Of a stretch of 29,419 nucleotides of DNA, positions 1 through 7,028 are shown in pieces. The position numbers and the translations under genes were made by a program. Origin of the DNA: Bacillota bacterium. Its GTDB lineage: Bacteria > Bacillota > Clostridia > Christensenellales > Aristaeellaceae. Every line of letters begins with the position of its first letter. Position 1 is the first letter of the stretch. The DNA lies in contig JAEWYP010000029.1 of NCBI GenBank assembly GCA_023395615.1, forward strand, positions 1 to 29,419, read 5' to 3'. Under the pieces are notes generated by a model. That model saw nothing but the letters and a program-made list of their open reading frames with translations. It did not search any database and was not told the DNA's origin.

Positions 1-209
1 CGGATAACGAGTGGCAGGATGCGTATGTGTACGGGGTTGCCAAACCGGTTGAGTTCTTTGAAGGAGAGGTTGTCGCGGTCATCCATCGGTTGAACGATGT
101 GGAGGATAAGTGGGTGGTCGCCAAACCGGGAGAGAAGCCGACAGCGGAGGAAATCCGTATGGCTACTGTCTTTGCTGAAAAATACTTCCAATCGGAAATA
201 ATCCTGTAA
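1..209 (+). CDS. C-terminal part of a small inorganic-pyrophosphatase-like protein (5' end outside window)
   Basis: The reading frame is open from base 3 and ends at the stop at 207-209, so about 68 C-terminal residues are visible. The tail contains DAYVYGVAKPVEFFEGEVVA, then VIHRLNDVEDKWVVAKPG, then a TAEEI..A..FAEKYFQSEIIL ending. I recognise this pattern from the short clostridial proteins annotated as inorganic pyrophosphatase, which share the acidic VEDKWVVAP-like segment and an EEI...EKYFKSEIIL end. The catalytic N-terminal half is outside the window, so the activity cannot be checked. An internal ATG at base 27 is not the real start, because the frame and the family similarity continue upstream of it. 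The gene is convergent with ccdA, and a hairpin at 216-248 lies between them. Confidence 0.6.
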   Translation, partial: DNEWQDAYVYGVAKPVEFFEGEVVAVIHRLNDVEDKWVVAKPGEKPTAEEIRMATVFAEKYFQSEIIL

Positions 210-215
210 AATATA

Positions 216-248
216 CGCCCGGTTCTCCTCCTGTTGGAGTACCGGGCG
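216..248. terminator. Shared hairpin terminator between convergent genes
   Basis: CGCCCGGT at 216-223 pairs perfectly with ACCGGGCG at 241-248, and CTCC (225-228) pairs with GGAG (236-239) inside it. On the minus strand the stem is followed by TATATTTTA, so it fits best as the terminator of the tlpA-ccdA operon. On the plus strand no U-run follows. Confidence 0.65.
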
Positions 249-256
249 CATGTGGT

Positions 257-958
257 TCAGAGCAGCGAGGACAGGATCATCCAAAGCCCGTAGGCGATCA
301 TCAGGATACCGCCGATCCGTCGCAGTAATGGCTGATGGTCACGCAGCCAGGCGAAGACGCCTTTCAGCCACTGATAAAGTACCATGAGGATCAACATCGG
401 CAGGCTCAAGCCCAGGGCGAACACGGCCAGCGCACCCATCCCCTGCCCCACGGTAGCGCTGGAAGCGGCTAAAATCAGTGCGTTCGCCAGTACCGGGGTA
501 AGGCAAGGTGTCCAGGATAATGCGATCACAATGCCAAACAGCGCGGCGGTGAAAAAACCGTCTGGGTTGATTTTCACTTTCCCTGCCCATGCTGGGGCGC
601 GTAACCCTTTCCAATGCAGAAAACCAGCGGTCCAAACCCCGAATATGATCATCAGCACGCCTGTCGCGATATCCAGCGTTCCGCGGTCGATATTCTGAAA
701 TGCGGAGCCCAGCAGTCCCGCGCCTGCGCCAAGCAGTGTGAACAACGTTACAAAGCCAAGCATCAGCCCAAGACTGCGTTTGAGTACGCCAAACCATGCT
801 GCTTTGGGGTCGGCGCTTTCCGAGCCCTCGCCAACCAGATACAGCGTATAAACCGGCAGCATCGGCAGTACGCACGGAGACAGAAAAGCGACTAAACCGC
901 CTGCAAACATAGCCCACAGCGTGTATTGCGGTAAAACGACGGCTGCTGCCAGATTCAC
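257..958 (-). CDS. ccdA: CcdA/DsbD-type membrane thiol-disulfide transporter
   Basis: This 233-residue protein has about six hydrophobic segments and moves reducing equivalents from cytoplasmic thioredoxin across the membrane to an external thiol protein. The two family hallmarks are present: a Cys-Pro in the first segment (SPCVLP, C29) and a second in the fourth segment (TPCLTP, C152), which form the redox pair. The length is normal for the short CcdA class, which lacks the extra soluble domains of DsbD. Its ATG overlaps the stop of the upstream tlpA-like gene in an ATGA (955-958), so translation of the two is probably coupled. The partner is evidently the TlpA-like protein. The pair most likely keeps exported cysteines reduced; cytochrome c maturation cannot be inferred because no cytochrome genes are visible. 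Confidence 0.88.
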   Translation of the reverse strand: MNLAAAVVLPQYTLWAMFAGGLVAFLSPCVLPMLPVYTLYLVGEGSESADPKAAWFGVLKRSLGLMLGFVTLFTLLGAGAGLLGSAFQNIDRGTLDIATGVLMIIFGVWTAGFLHWKGLRAPAWAGKVKINPDGFFTAALFGIVIALSWTPCLTPVLANALILAASSATVGQGMGALAVFALGLSLPMLILMVLYQWLKGVFAWLRDHQPLLRRIGGILMIAYGLWMILSSLL

Positions 959-1611
959 TTTTTACCTCCCTTGGAGGTTGCGCCGCTTGTAGCGTCCGCC
1001 TCTTTTGGCGCAGGTGTTGCAGTAGCCTCCGGCGTAGCGGTTAAGCTTGGCACATTGGTGGGTGCGGTTTGCGCAGAGGTTCCATCGCGCTTCGCAATGC
1101 CCATGCCGTCTAAAATCCCCGACATGGTATCAAAGGTAAGCGCTCCGGGGGTATAATTTGCCAGGTATCCATCCTTGCCGATAAAGATACTGGTGGGAAA
1201 TCCGGTAAGGCCAATGGTGCTGGTCAGGGTCATCTGTTCGTCTTCCAGCATAATCATATTTTGTAAACCGTATTTCTCCACAACGGTCGCGGAGTCGCTG
1301 GCATCTTCGCCATCCCAGGCGTGAACCAGTATAATGGCTACATCGTCCGGGCTGTAGGTGTCAAAGATCTGCTTAATCTCCGGCATTTCCTGCATGCAGT
1401 AGGGACACCATCCGGTGAAAAAGTTGAGGAACAGCGCTTTCCCCTCATATTGCGTCACATCCAACGGAGTATTGGTAAAATAATCCAACACATAGGGATA
1501 ACCTGCCGCGTTGGTCGGAACAGGCGTGCTTGTGGCTTCCGCAACCGCGGAGAAGGGGAGCACCGAAAGGATCAGGAATAAGGCTAGAAACCGACGCCAT
1601 TTCATATTCAT
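955..1611 (-). CDS. Secreted TlpA/ResA-like thioredoxin-fold thiol reductase
   Basis: The 218-residue product starts with a signal peptide (basic MKWRR, hydrophobic core, likely cut after AVA at residue 24). A thioredoxin-fold domain follows at about residues 40-175. The redox site is W68-C-P-Y-C72, and the cis-proline loop is GFPTSIFIG. Both ends of the domain are flanked by Thr/Pro/Ala-rich linkers: residues 25-35, and a long tail at 178-218 ending GGKK. The Cys pair is the only obvious redox centre. No lipobox cysteine is visible, so it is either freely secreted or held through the signal sequence or tail. GGGAGG lies 10 bases before the ATG at 1611. It is translationally coupled to ccdA, which would supply its electrons. 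Confidence 0.85.
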   Translation of the reverse strand: MNMKWRRFLALFLILSVLPFSAVAEATSTPVPTNAAGYPYVLDYFTNTPLDVTQYEGKALFLNFFTGWCPYCMQEMPEIKQIFDTYSPDDVAIILVHAWDGEDASDSATVVEKYGLQNMIMLEDEQMTLTSTIGLTGFPTSIFIGKDGYLANYTPGALTFDTMSGILDGMGIAKRDGTSAQTAPTNVPSLTATPEATATPAPKEADATSGATSKGGKK

Positions 1612-1673
1612 AAGTTATCTACCTCCCGAATGTAGCATAAACCGGGATTGTACGCATTGAAACCAGAGAAGCG

Positions 1674-1703
1674 ATGTTAAAACGGATGTTTACAATATGT
1701 CAA
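1674..1703 (-). promoter_or_regulatory. Probable promoter of tlpA-ccdA
   Basis: On the minus strand a perfect TTGACA (1698-1703) is followed after 18 bases by TAACAT (1674-1679), about 60 bases before the tlpA start. The -35 is ideal and the -10 matches 4 of 6. Confidence 0.45.
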
Positions 1704-1772
1704 TAAATGAAGGAAAACAATGGTGAAAATTCATATTATCGCAAATTTTCGAGAAATATCACGCTGCGGCTA

Positions 1773-1801
1773 TTTACTCTGACAGCGTGCTATGATATAA
1801 T
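1773..1801 (+). promoter_or_regulatory. Promoter of the aminotransferase gene
   Basis: TTTACT (1773-1778), 17 bases, then a perfect TATAAT (1796-1801), giving transcription from about 1808 and a leader of roughly 124 bases. The interval 1612-1931 holds this promoter, the opposed tlpA promoter and the leader, and no other gene that I can see. Confidence 0.6.
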
Positions 1802-1861
1802 GCAAAACAGTTCGTTGGGCTGCCTGTCTCCGGGGGAGGCGGTTCAGACGATTTGCAAGAT

Positions 1862-1922
1862 GCAATGGCGCATCCGCCATTTGCAGCAATCAAGGCTCGC
1901 ATTGGCGGGCTGTTGCAGGAGG
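1862..1922 (+). promoter_or_regulatory. Structured leader with mutually exclusive hairpins before the aminotransferase
   Basis: One hairpin pairs GCAATGGCG (1862-1870) with CGCCATTTGC (1875-1884). The same CGCCA can instead pair with TGGCG in 1903-1907, and TGCAGCA (1882-1888) can pair with TGTTGCA (1911-1917), the last bases running into the AGGAGG ribosome site (1917-1922). Two alternative folds are therefore possible, one of which partly hides the ribosome site. No T-box or known riboswitch core was recognised. Folding was judged by eye only. Confidence 0.3.
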
Positions 1923-1931
1923 AAAACCATC

Positions 1932-3131
1932 ATGCTGTTGGGATTATCTGAAAAAGCAACGAATATCGCGCCCTCCGCTACCCTGGCCATGGATGCGAAA
2001 GCGAAAGCCATGAAAGCCGCCGGAGAAAAGGTGGTAGGCTTTGCTGCGGGAGAGCCGGATTTTGATACGCCGGAGCCGATTCGCAACGCCATGAAGGATG
2101 CGCTGGATCGTGGAATGACGCGGTATACGCCGGTCGCGGGTACGCTGGAACTGCGCAACGCGATTGTGGAGAAGCTAAAAAGAGACAACGGCCTGACCTA
2201 TAAACCGAGCCAAATTATCGTATCCAACGGAGCGAAACATTCCCTTTATAACGCCTTTTTCGCGCTGTTAAATGAAGGCGACGAGGTGATTATCCCCACG
2301 CCCTGCTGGGTTAGCTACCCGGAGATGGTACGCATGGTGGGTGGTGTGCCTGTTTTCGTACCTGCCTGTGAGAAAGATGGTTTTGTGCCCGCCCCTGCGG
2401 CGATCGCGGCGGCGATCACCCCGAAAACCAAGGCGATGATCCTTACGACGCCCAGCAACCCCAACGGTTGCGTCTGGCCGGAAGCTATGCTGGCTGCTCT
2501 GGCGGAACTGGCTGTTAAGCACGATTTTTATATTATTGCCGATGAGATTTATGAACATCTGGTGTATGGCGGCAAGAAACATATCAGCATCGCAAGCCTT
2601 GGGGAAGCGATCAAGGCCCGTACGATCCTGATTAACGGCGTCAGCAAGACCTACGCCATGACCGGTTTCCGCATTGGTTACGCTGCCGGACCTGAAGAAA
2701 TCATCCAAACCATGGTGAATGCGCAGAGTCAGGCAACCTCATCGGCAAACACCCCCGCGCAGCATGCTGCCGCCATAGCGCTGACAATGCCGCAGGATTG
2801 TGTGGAAACCATGCGTAAAGCCTTTGAAGAGCGGCGGGATGTACTCGTGAAGGGAATTAACGCGATTGAAGGGCTTTCCTGCCTGAAGCCGGAGGGCGCG
2901 TTCTACGTGATGATGAACATCACCAGACTGATAGGGAAACGGTATGAGAACCGATCGGTTAACGACAGCGCGGCATTTGCCGATGCATTGCTTACGGATG
3001 GCAAGGTGGCTGTAGTGCCCGGCAGCGCCTTTATGGCGGAAGGTTTTTGCAGGCTCAGCTACGCGACCTCTATGGAGGAAATTCTGGAGGGGTTACGCCG
3101 CATTGAGGCTTTTGTGAAGAAATTGACCTGA
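1932..3131 (+). CDS. Class I PLP-dependent aminotransferase (aspartate aminotransferase-like)
   Basis: A 399-residue cytoplasmic fold-type I transaminase, of the AspC/AAT subgroup used by Firmicutes for aspartate or related amino acids. Visible family landmarks are FAAGEPDFDTP (residues 37-47), the SNPNG motif with N176, the DEIYE segment with D204 that binds the pyridine nitrogen, and SKTYAMTG with K239, which forms the Schiff base with PLP. The frame stays open upstream to 1707, but I place the start at the ATG at 1932. The conserved N-terminus (a short lead-in to LSEKATNIAPS) begins there, and AGGAGG lies at 1917-1922. The upstream extension spans the promoter and leader. Exact amino-acid specificity cannot be read from sequence. 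The next gene on the strand is a citrate-synthase-like enzyme, so a role linking 2-oxoacids to aspartate or glutamate is plausible. Confidence 0.88.
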   Translation: MLLGLSEKATNIAPSATLAMDAKAKAMKAAGEKVVGFAAGEPDFDTPEPIRNAMKDALDRGMTRYTPVAGTLELRNAIVEKLKRDNGLTYKPSQIIVSNGAKHSLYNAFFALLNEGDEVIIPTPCWVSYPEMVRMVGGVPVFVPACEKDGFVPAPAAIAAAITPKTKAMILTTPSNPNGCVWPEAMLAALAELAVKHDFYIIADEIYEHLVYGGKKHISIASLGEAIKARTILINGVSKTYAMTGFRIGYAAGPEEIIQTMVNAQSQATSSANTPAQHAAAIALTMPQDCVETMRKAFEERRDVLVKGINAIEGLSCLKPEGAFYVMMNITRLIGKRYENRSVNDSAAFADALLTDGKVAVVPGSAFMAEGFCRLSYATSMEEILEGLRRIEAFVKKLT

Positions 3132-3143
3132 CCTGCGACGGTT

Positions 3144-3180
3144 CCTGTGGAGCCTTTCGTTTCCACAGATGTTCCACAGG
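3144..3180 (+). repeat. Inverted repeat after the aminotransferase gene
   Basis: CCTGTGGA (3144-3151) is the exact reverse complement of TCCACAGG (3173-3180); a second copy, TCCACAG (3162-3168), lies between them. This gives two competing hairpins 13 bases after the stop codon. No U-run follows, so it is a poor intrinsic terminator. The arms overlap the DnaA-box-like motifs listed separately. Confidence 0.5.
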
Positions 3181-3253
3181 CAGACCACAGGGTTTGCACC
3201 TCTTATGCACATGTTTCCCACGGTTTTCAGCATATTTCTCCTCGTTTTCCACA
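3159..3253 (+). promoter_or_regulatory. Cluster of four DnaA-box-like 9-mers
   Basis: Two exact matches to the DnaA consensus TTWTNCACA occur in the same orientation: TTATGCACA at 3203-3211 and TTTTCCACA at 3245-3253. Two 8-of-9 matches lie just before them: GTTTCCACA at 3159-3167 and TGTTCCACA at 3170-3178. The starts are 11, 33 and 42 bases apart, close to whole helical turns. The interval 3132-3402 carries no gene. dnaA and dnaN are not nearby, so this is not a classical origin arrangement. Confidence 0.4.
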
Positions 3254-3309
3254 TTGATGATCGGAAATCCTTATCTTTCGGAGGATTTTTTGAACACGGG
3301 GAGGAGAAA

Positions 3310-3328
3310 AGGTTCTATTCCAGAACCT
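3310..3328 (+). promoter_or_regulatory. Palindrome AGGTTCT-N5-AGAACCT before the citrate synthase gene
   Basis: A perfect 7-base inverted repeat lies 75 bases before the ATG at 3403. A weak promoter candidate, TTGAAC (3290-3295) then 17 bases then TTCTAT (3313-3318), would place the repeat across the -10 and start site, as for a repressor operator. It could equally be an RNA hairpin. Confidence 0.35.
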
Positions 3329-3402
3329 AATACGGTATGGCGCTGACCGGAGACCACAGGAAATGAGACGCCGATGCTGCCCGGAGAGAAGGAGACTTCA
3401 AT

Positions 3403-4797
3403 ATGTTGATTTTCAGCCCCAAAACCAACCAATTGATACAATCCAAATATCAATATCAGCTTCAGGATGTGGGGGAACCCAACCTGTACCGCGAGATTTT
3501 CGACTACGAAAGTGTGCCGAAGATTGCGTTTAATAATCGGCTGGTGCCGATCAACATGCCTGAGCAGATTTGGATGACGGATACCACCTTCCGGGATGGG
3601 CAGCAGAGCGTGAGCCCCTTTACGCCGCGACAGATTGAACATCTCTTTCGGTTGCTGTCCCGGCTGGGCGGACCGAAGGGCCTGGTACGCCAGAGCGAAT
3701 TTTTTCTTTATACCGATAAAGATCGTGAAGCTCTGGAACGTTGTCAGGCGCTTAACCTTCCTTTTCCGGAAATTACCACATGGATTCGCGCCAACGCATC
3801 CGACTTTAAGCTTGTAAAGGCCGCAGGAGTCAAGGAAACGGGCATTCTGGTATCCTGCAGCGATTATCACATTTTCAAGAAGATGCACATGACCCGCGCA
3901 CAGGCGATGGATCAGTATCTGGGCATCGTGAAAGCGGCGCTGGATGAGGGAATTATCCCCCGGTGCCACTTTGAAGATATTACCCGAGCTGATTTTTATG
4001 GGTTTGTGTTGCCTTTTGCCGAGCAACTGATGAAGCTGGCTACCGAAAGCGGAGCGCCCATCAAGGTGCGCGCATGCGATACAATGGGGTATGGCGTCAG
4101 TTATCCGGGTGCGGCCCTTCCGCGCAGCGTGGCGGGCATCATCTACGGCCTCAACCACTACGCGCAGATCCCCAGCGAACAGCTGGAATGGCATGGACAT
4201 AATGATTTCTACAAGGTAGTCAGCAACGCGGGTACCGCATGGTTATATGGCTGCTCCAGCGTAAACTGCTCGCTGCTGGGCATCGGGGAGCGCACTGGCA
4301 ACTGCCCGCTGGAAGCCATGGCGATCGAGTATGAAGCCCTGCGCGGTACAACCGACGGTATGGATTTAACTGTGGTAACCGAAATCGCGGAGTTTATGGA
4401 ACGGGAGATCGGCATTGAGATCAGCCCGCGCCAGCCCTTTGTGGGTCGCCACTTCAATGTGACGCGCGCAGGCATCCATGCGGATGGAATGCTTAAGGAC
4501 GAAGAAATTTATAATATTTTTGATACCACCAAAATCCTCAACCGCCCTGCCAGCGTAGCCGTGGACAGCCACAGTGGGCTGGCCGGAGTTGCGCATTGGA
4601 TGAACAGCTTCTTCCGCCTGAAAGGGGAAAACGCTGTGGATAAACAAAATCCGCTGGTGGTGACGGTAAAGGCGATGGTGGACGCGCTGTATGCCGAGGG
4701 CCGGAACACCGTGATGGGCGATGAGGAATTGGAAATCATGGTGCGTAACGTGGATATTGACAGTTATGAGAAACTGCTGACCCAGAAAAAACTGTGA
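3403..4797 (+). CDS. Re-citrate synthase-like enzyme (isopropylmalate/homocitrate synthase family)
   Basis: A 464-residue DRE-TIM metallolyase that condenses an acyl-CoA with a 2-oxoacid. The active-site motif DTTFRDGQQ (R64, D65) is clear, as is the metal-binding HGHND (H264, H266). CHFEDITRADFYGF (188-201) and the FNVTRAGIHADG segment also fit. The overall pattern, with an N-terminal ~50-residue lead-in (EPNLYREIFDYESVPKI) and no LeuA regulatory domain, resembles the Clostridium kluyveri-type Re-citrate synthase more than LeuA. I infer acetyl-CoA plus oxaloacetate as substrates, feeding a branched citric-acid pathway to 2-oxoglutarate and glutamate. Homocitrate or citramalate synthase is the alternative. 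The start is supported by GGAG about 10 bases upstream. No leu, nif or other citrate-cycle genes are nearby to decide specificity. Confidence 0.72.
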   Translation: MLIFSPKTNQLIQSKYQYQLQDVGEPNLYREIFDYESVPKIAFNNRLVPINMPEQIWMTDTTFRDGQQSVSPFTPRQIEHLFRLLSRLGGPKGLVRQSEFFLYTDKDREALERCQALNLPFPEITTWIRANASDFKLVKAAGVKETGILVSCSDYHIFKKMHMTRAQAMDQYLGIVKAALDEGIIPRCHFEDITRADFYGFVLPFAEQLMKLATESGAPIKVRACDTMGYGVSYPGAALPRSVAGIIYGLNHYAQIPSEQLEWHGHNDFYKVVSNAGTAWLYGCSSVNCSLLGIGERTGNCPLEAMAIEYEALRGTTDGMDLTVVTEIAEFMEREIGIEISPRQPFVGRHFNVTRAGIHADGMLKDEEIYNIFDTTKILNRPASVAVDSHSGLAGVAHWMNSFFRLKGENAVDKQNPLVVTVKAMVDALYAEGRNTVMGDEELEIMVRNVDIDSYEKLLTQKKL

Positions 4798-4900
4798 CGT
4801 TTCGAAAGCGGGGTCGTTTGTACCCTGATCGCTTGAAAAATCGAAACTGCTGATCTGTTTTCGTTTCGGGGATCAAACCGCATGATCCACGATCCACAAA

Positions 4901-4931
4901 GGGGGAGGAAGGGCTTAGCCCTTCCTCCCCC
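4901..4931. terminator. Strong bidirectional hairpin between the citrate synthase gene and htpG
   Basis: A perfect 14-base stem pairs GGGGGAGGAAGGGC (4901-4914) with GCCCTTCCTCCCCC (4918-4931) around a TTA loop. It sits between the convergent ends at 4797 and 4948. U-runs are short on both sides (CTTTG on the minus strand), but the stem is very stable. Bases 4798-4900 hold nothing else that I recognise. Confidence 0.7.
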
Positions 4932-4947
4932 TGCTCTGTGCGTTATG

Positions 4948-6849
4948 TTACTTCAACATCGACAGAAGTTGGTTACTGCGTTTCAGGAATTGGGTGATTT
5001 CTTCTTTTTCCAGCGGACGGGTGCTCATGCGGGCCAGATCATACAGTTGAGCGGCGATCAACTTGCGCTTTTCGCCATCCTCCTCAGTCAACAGAGCCTG
5101 CACGACGGTATTGGCGCGATTCAACACCAGAGTGTGCTGCTCCGGCAGTTTGAAATCCTGGCCGTAAATTTTACTCATGTCGCTATAGCGACGTCCCTGT
5201 TCGTCCTGGGTGAGGAGCGCAGAGGTATCCGCGTCGGTGAGCGTTTGCAGTTTAATCTGGAGAGTGTCGCTTCCTGTTGCGTCTTTAAACAACGCTTTCA
5301 GCTTCTCCTGATCCGCTTCCAGCGCCTTTTTCGCGTCTTCATCGGCGGCTGGCTCTTCCTGAGTAAAGGTGGCTGCGTCGGCGTCCACACGGGAGAAAGA
5401 TAGGCCTTCGATTCCCGCGGAGTATTCGATGAAGCTTACGAAGTTGAGGTCAATCAACGCATCCAGCACGATCACGTCGATACCTTTGTTTTCATACAGC
5501 GCAATAGACGCCGCCTGACGCATCGGGTCGCTGGTGTAAACCACTTTCTTGCCGAGCTTGCCTTCGTTTTTCGCCATGTACTCGGCAAGCGTTACATGCT
5601 CGCCTTTGGTGGTCTTGTACAGGAGTGTGTCCTTCACCTGATCAAAGAACTTCGCATCGCGCACGCAGCCATACTTGACGAAAGGATGAATATCGTCCCA
5701 GTATTTTTCGTACTTTTCGCGCTCGGTTTTAAACAGGCCGGTCAGACGGTCGGCAACCTTGCGGGTGATGTATGCAGACAGTTTTTTCACATAACCGTCG
5801 TTCTGCAGGAAGCTGCGGCTCACGTTCAGAGGCAGATCCGGGCAGTCGATCACACCTTTGAGCAGCATCAGAAAGTCTGGAATGACTTCCTTAATATTAT
5901 CGGCGACGAAAACCTGACCGCTGAACAGCTTAATTTCCCCTTCGCGGGTGCCGAAATCGTTGGTGATTTTCGGAAAATACAGAATTCCCTTCAGGTTGAA
6001 GGGATAATCCACATTCAGGTGAACATAGAACAGCGGCTCGTCATATACGTGGAAAACACGCTGATAAAACTCTTTGTACTCTTCCTCGGTGCAATCCTTC
6101 GGTTGTTTCAGCCACAACGCGGGAAGATCGTTGATATGGGTGCGTTCGGGCTTCTTCTCGGCGTTGTTCTCCGGGGTTTCGGCGGTGTCCGCTTTATCTT
6201 CGGCGGGCTGCTCTTTCTTCTCCTCCGGCTTTTCGGGTTTGATGGCTTCAAAATAGATCGGCTGCGCCATAAAACCGCAATACTTGTTCAGAATTTCGCG
6301 TACCTTGTATTCTTCCAGAAACTCCTTGGCATCCTCGGCAAGCTTCAGCGTGATGGTGGTGCCGCGCTCCGTGCGGGTACCGTCGCTGATTTTATACTTC
6401 ATGCCGTCTTCACTTTCCCAGCAGACGGGGCTTGCCCCTTCGCTATCGCTCAAGGTCTGGATCGTTACCTTTTCGGCAACCATGAACGCGGAATAGAAGC
6501 CCAGACCAAAATGGCCGATGATGCCGGCTTTCTGGTCGCCCTGATAGTTCTTCAGGAATTCTTCGGCGCCGGAAAAAGCGACCTGGTTAATGTACCGTTT
6601 TACCTCGTCGTCGGTCATGCCAATGCCGTTATCGTCGAAACGAATCTCACCGGCCGGCTCGTCCAGCGTGACCAGCACACGGTACTCAATTCCGTCCCCC
6701 GGATGGGCCAGCTTCTGTTTTACGATTGCGTCGCAACCGTTGGAAACCATTTCGCGGATGAAGATGTCTTTGTCGGAGTACATCCACCGTTTGATGATTG
6801 GCATGATATTTTGTGCGTGAATGGAAATATTCCCCTTGGATACGGACAT
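4948..6849 (-). CDS. htpG: Molecular chaperone HtpG (Hsp90)
   Basis: A 633-residue dimeric ATP-dependent chaperone of the cytoplasm. The N-terminal GHKL ATPase domain (about 1-200) shows the catalytic glutamate region IREMVSNGCDA (E33), the nucleotide-binding DDNGIGMT (72-79) and the lid/glycine loop IIGHFGLGFYS (110-120). The middle domain (about 240-480) includes LPLNVSRSFLQ, and a dimerisation domain follows. Between N and M domains, residues about 203-238 form a Glu/Lys/Ala/Pro-rich linker. That is much longer than in E. coli HtpG and recalls the charged linker of eukaryotic Hsp90. The start at 6849 is set by GGGGAGGG about 6 bases upstream. A CIRCE operator lies 134 bases upstream, so HrcA control is expected. 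The gene is monocistronic, bounded by the 4901-4931 terminator. Confidence 0.97.
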   Translation of the reverse strand: MSVSKGNISIHAQNIMPIIKRWMYSDKDIFIREMVSNGCDAIVKQKLAHPGDGIEYRVLVTLDEPAGEIRFDDNGIGMTDDEVKRYINQVAFSGAEEFLKNYQGDQKAGIIGHFGLGFYSAFMVAEKVTIQTLSDSEGASPVCWESEDGMKYKISDGTRTERGTTITLKLAEDAKEFLEEYKVREILNKYCGFMAQPIYFEAIKPEKPEEKKEQPAEDKADTAETPENNAEKKPERTHINDLPALWLKQPKDCTEEEYKEFYQRVFHVYDEPLFYVHLNVDYPFNLKGILYFPKITNDFGTREGEIKLFSGQVFVADNIKEVIPDFLMLLKGVIDCPDLPLNVSRSFLQNDGYVKKLSAYITRKVADRLTGLFKTEREKYEKYWDDIHPFVKYGCVRDAKFFDQVKDTLLYKTTKGEHVTLAEYMAKNEGKLGKKVVYTSDPMRQAASIALYENKGIDVIVLDALIDLNFVSFIEYSAGIEGLSFSRVDADAATFTQEEPAADEDAKKALEADQEKLKALFKDATGSDTLQIKLQTLTDADTSALLTQDEQGRRYSDMSKIYGQDFKLPEQHTLVLNRANTVVQALLTEEDGEKRKLIAAQLYDLARMSTRPLEKEEITQFLKRSNQLLSMLK

Positions 6850-6946
6850 TGTGAACCCTCCCCAAATCGTAATGAAAGTGGCATGCCACTATTGTTGCTG
6901 CGGTAGCACGGCGACAGGACCCCTGCGCCGTGTGCCTTCGTAGGGT

Positions 6947-6975
6947 ATTGTAGCAGAACGAAAATTGAAATGCAA
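6947..6975 (-). promoter_or_regulatory. Candidate htpG promoter next to CIRCE
   Basis: On the minus strand TTGCAT (6970-6975), 17 bases, then TACAAT (6947-6952) forms a promoter just downstream of the CIRCE element. A TTGACG also lies within the CIRCE spacer, but no good -10 sits 17 bases from it. Confidence 0.45.
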
Positions 6976-6982
6976 TAGAAAA

Positions 6983-7009
6983 TTAGCACTCGTCAATAAC
7001 GAGTGCTAA
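6983..7009 (-). promoter_or_regulatory. CIRCE element (HrcA operator)
   Basis: TTAGCACTC (6983-6991), a 9-base spacer, GAGTGCTAA (7001-7009): a perfect match to the CIRCE consensus bound by the heat-shock repressor HrcA. It is upstream of htpG and begins the interval between htpG and the preceding gene, so it most likely represses htpG until heat or misfolded protein titrates HrcA via GroEL. Confidence 0.95.
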
Positions 7010-7028
7010 CAATTTTGCTTTTTCGAGC

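Noticed and set aside
1808..1931. T-box or other known amino-acid riboswitch before the aminotransferase
   Set aside because: No T-box sequence (TGGNACCGCG-like) and no intrinsic terminator with a U-run in the leader.
3144..3180. Intrinsic terminator for the aminotransferase gene
   Set aside because: The stem is good but no U-run follows either possible hairpin.
3271..4200. 309-codon minus-strand frame opposite the citrate synthase gene
   Set aside because: The plus-strand enzyme has all family motifs; this frame has none.
5596..6906. Long plus-strand reading frame of 436 codons opposite htpG
   Set aside because: htpG is unmistakable on the other strand; this frame has no ribosome site and low-information composition.
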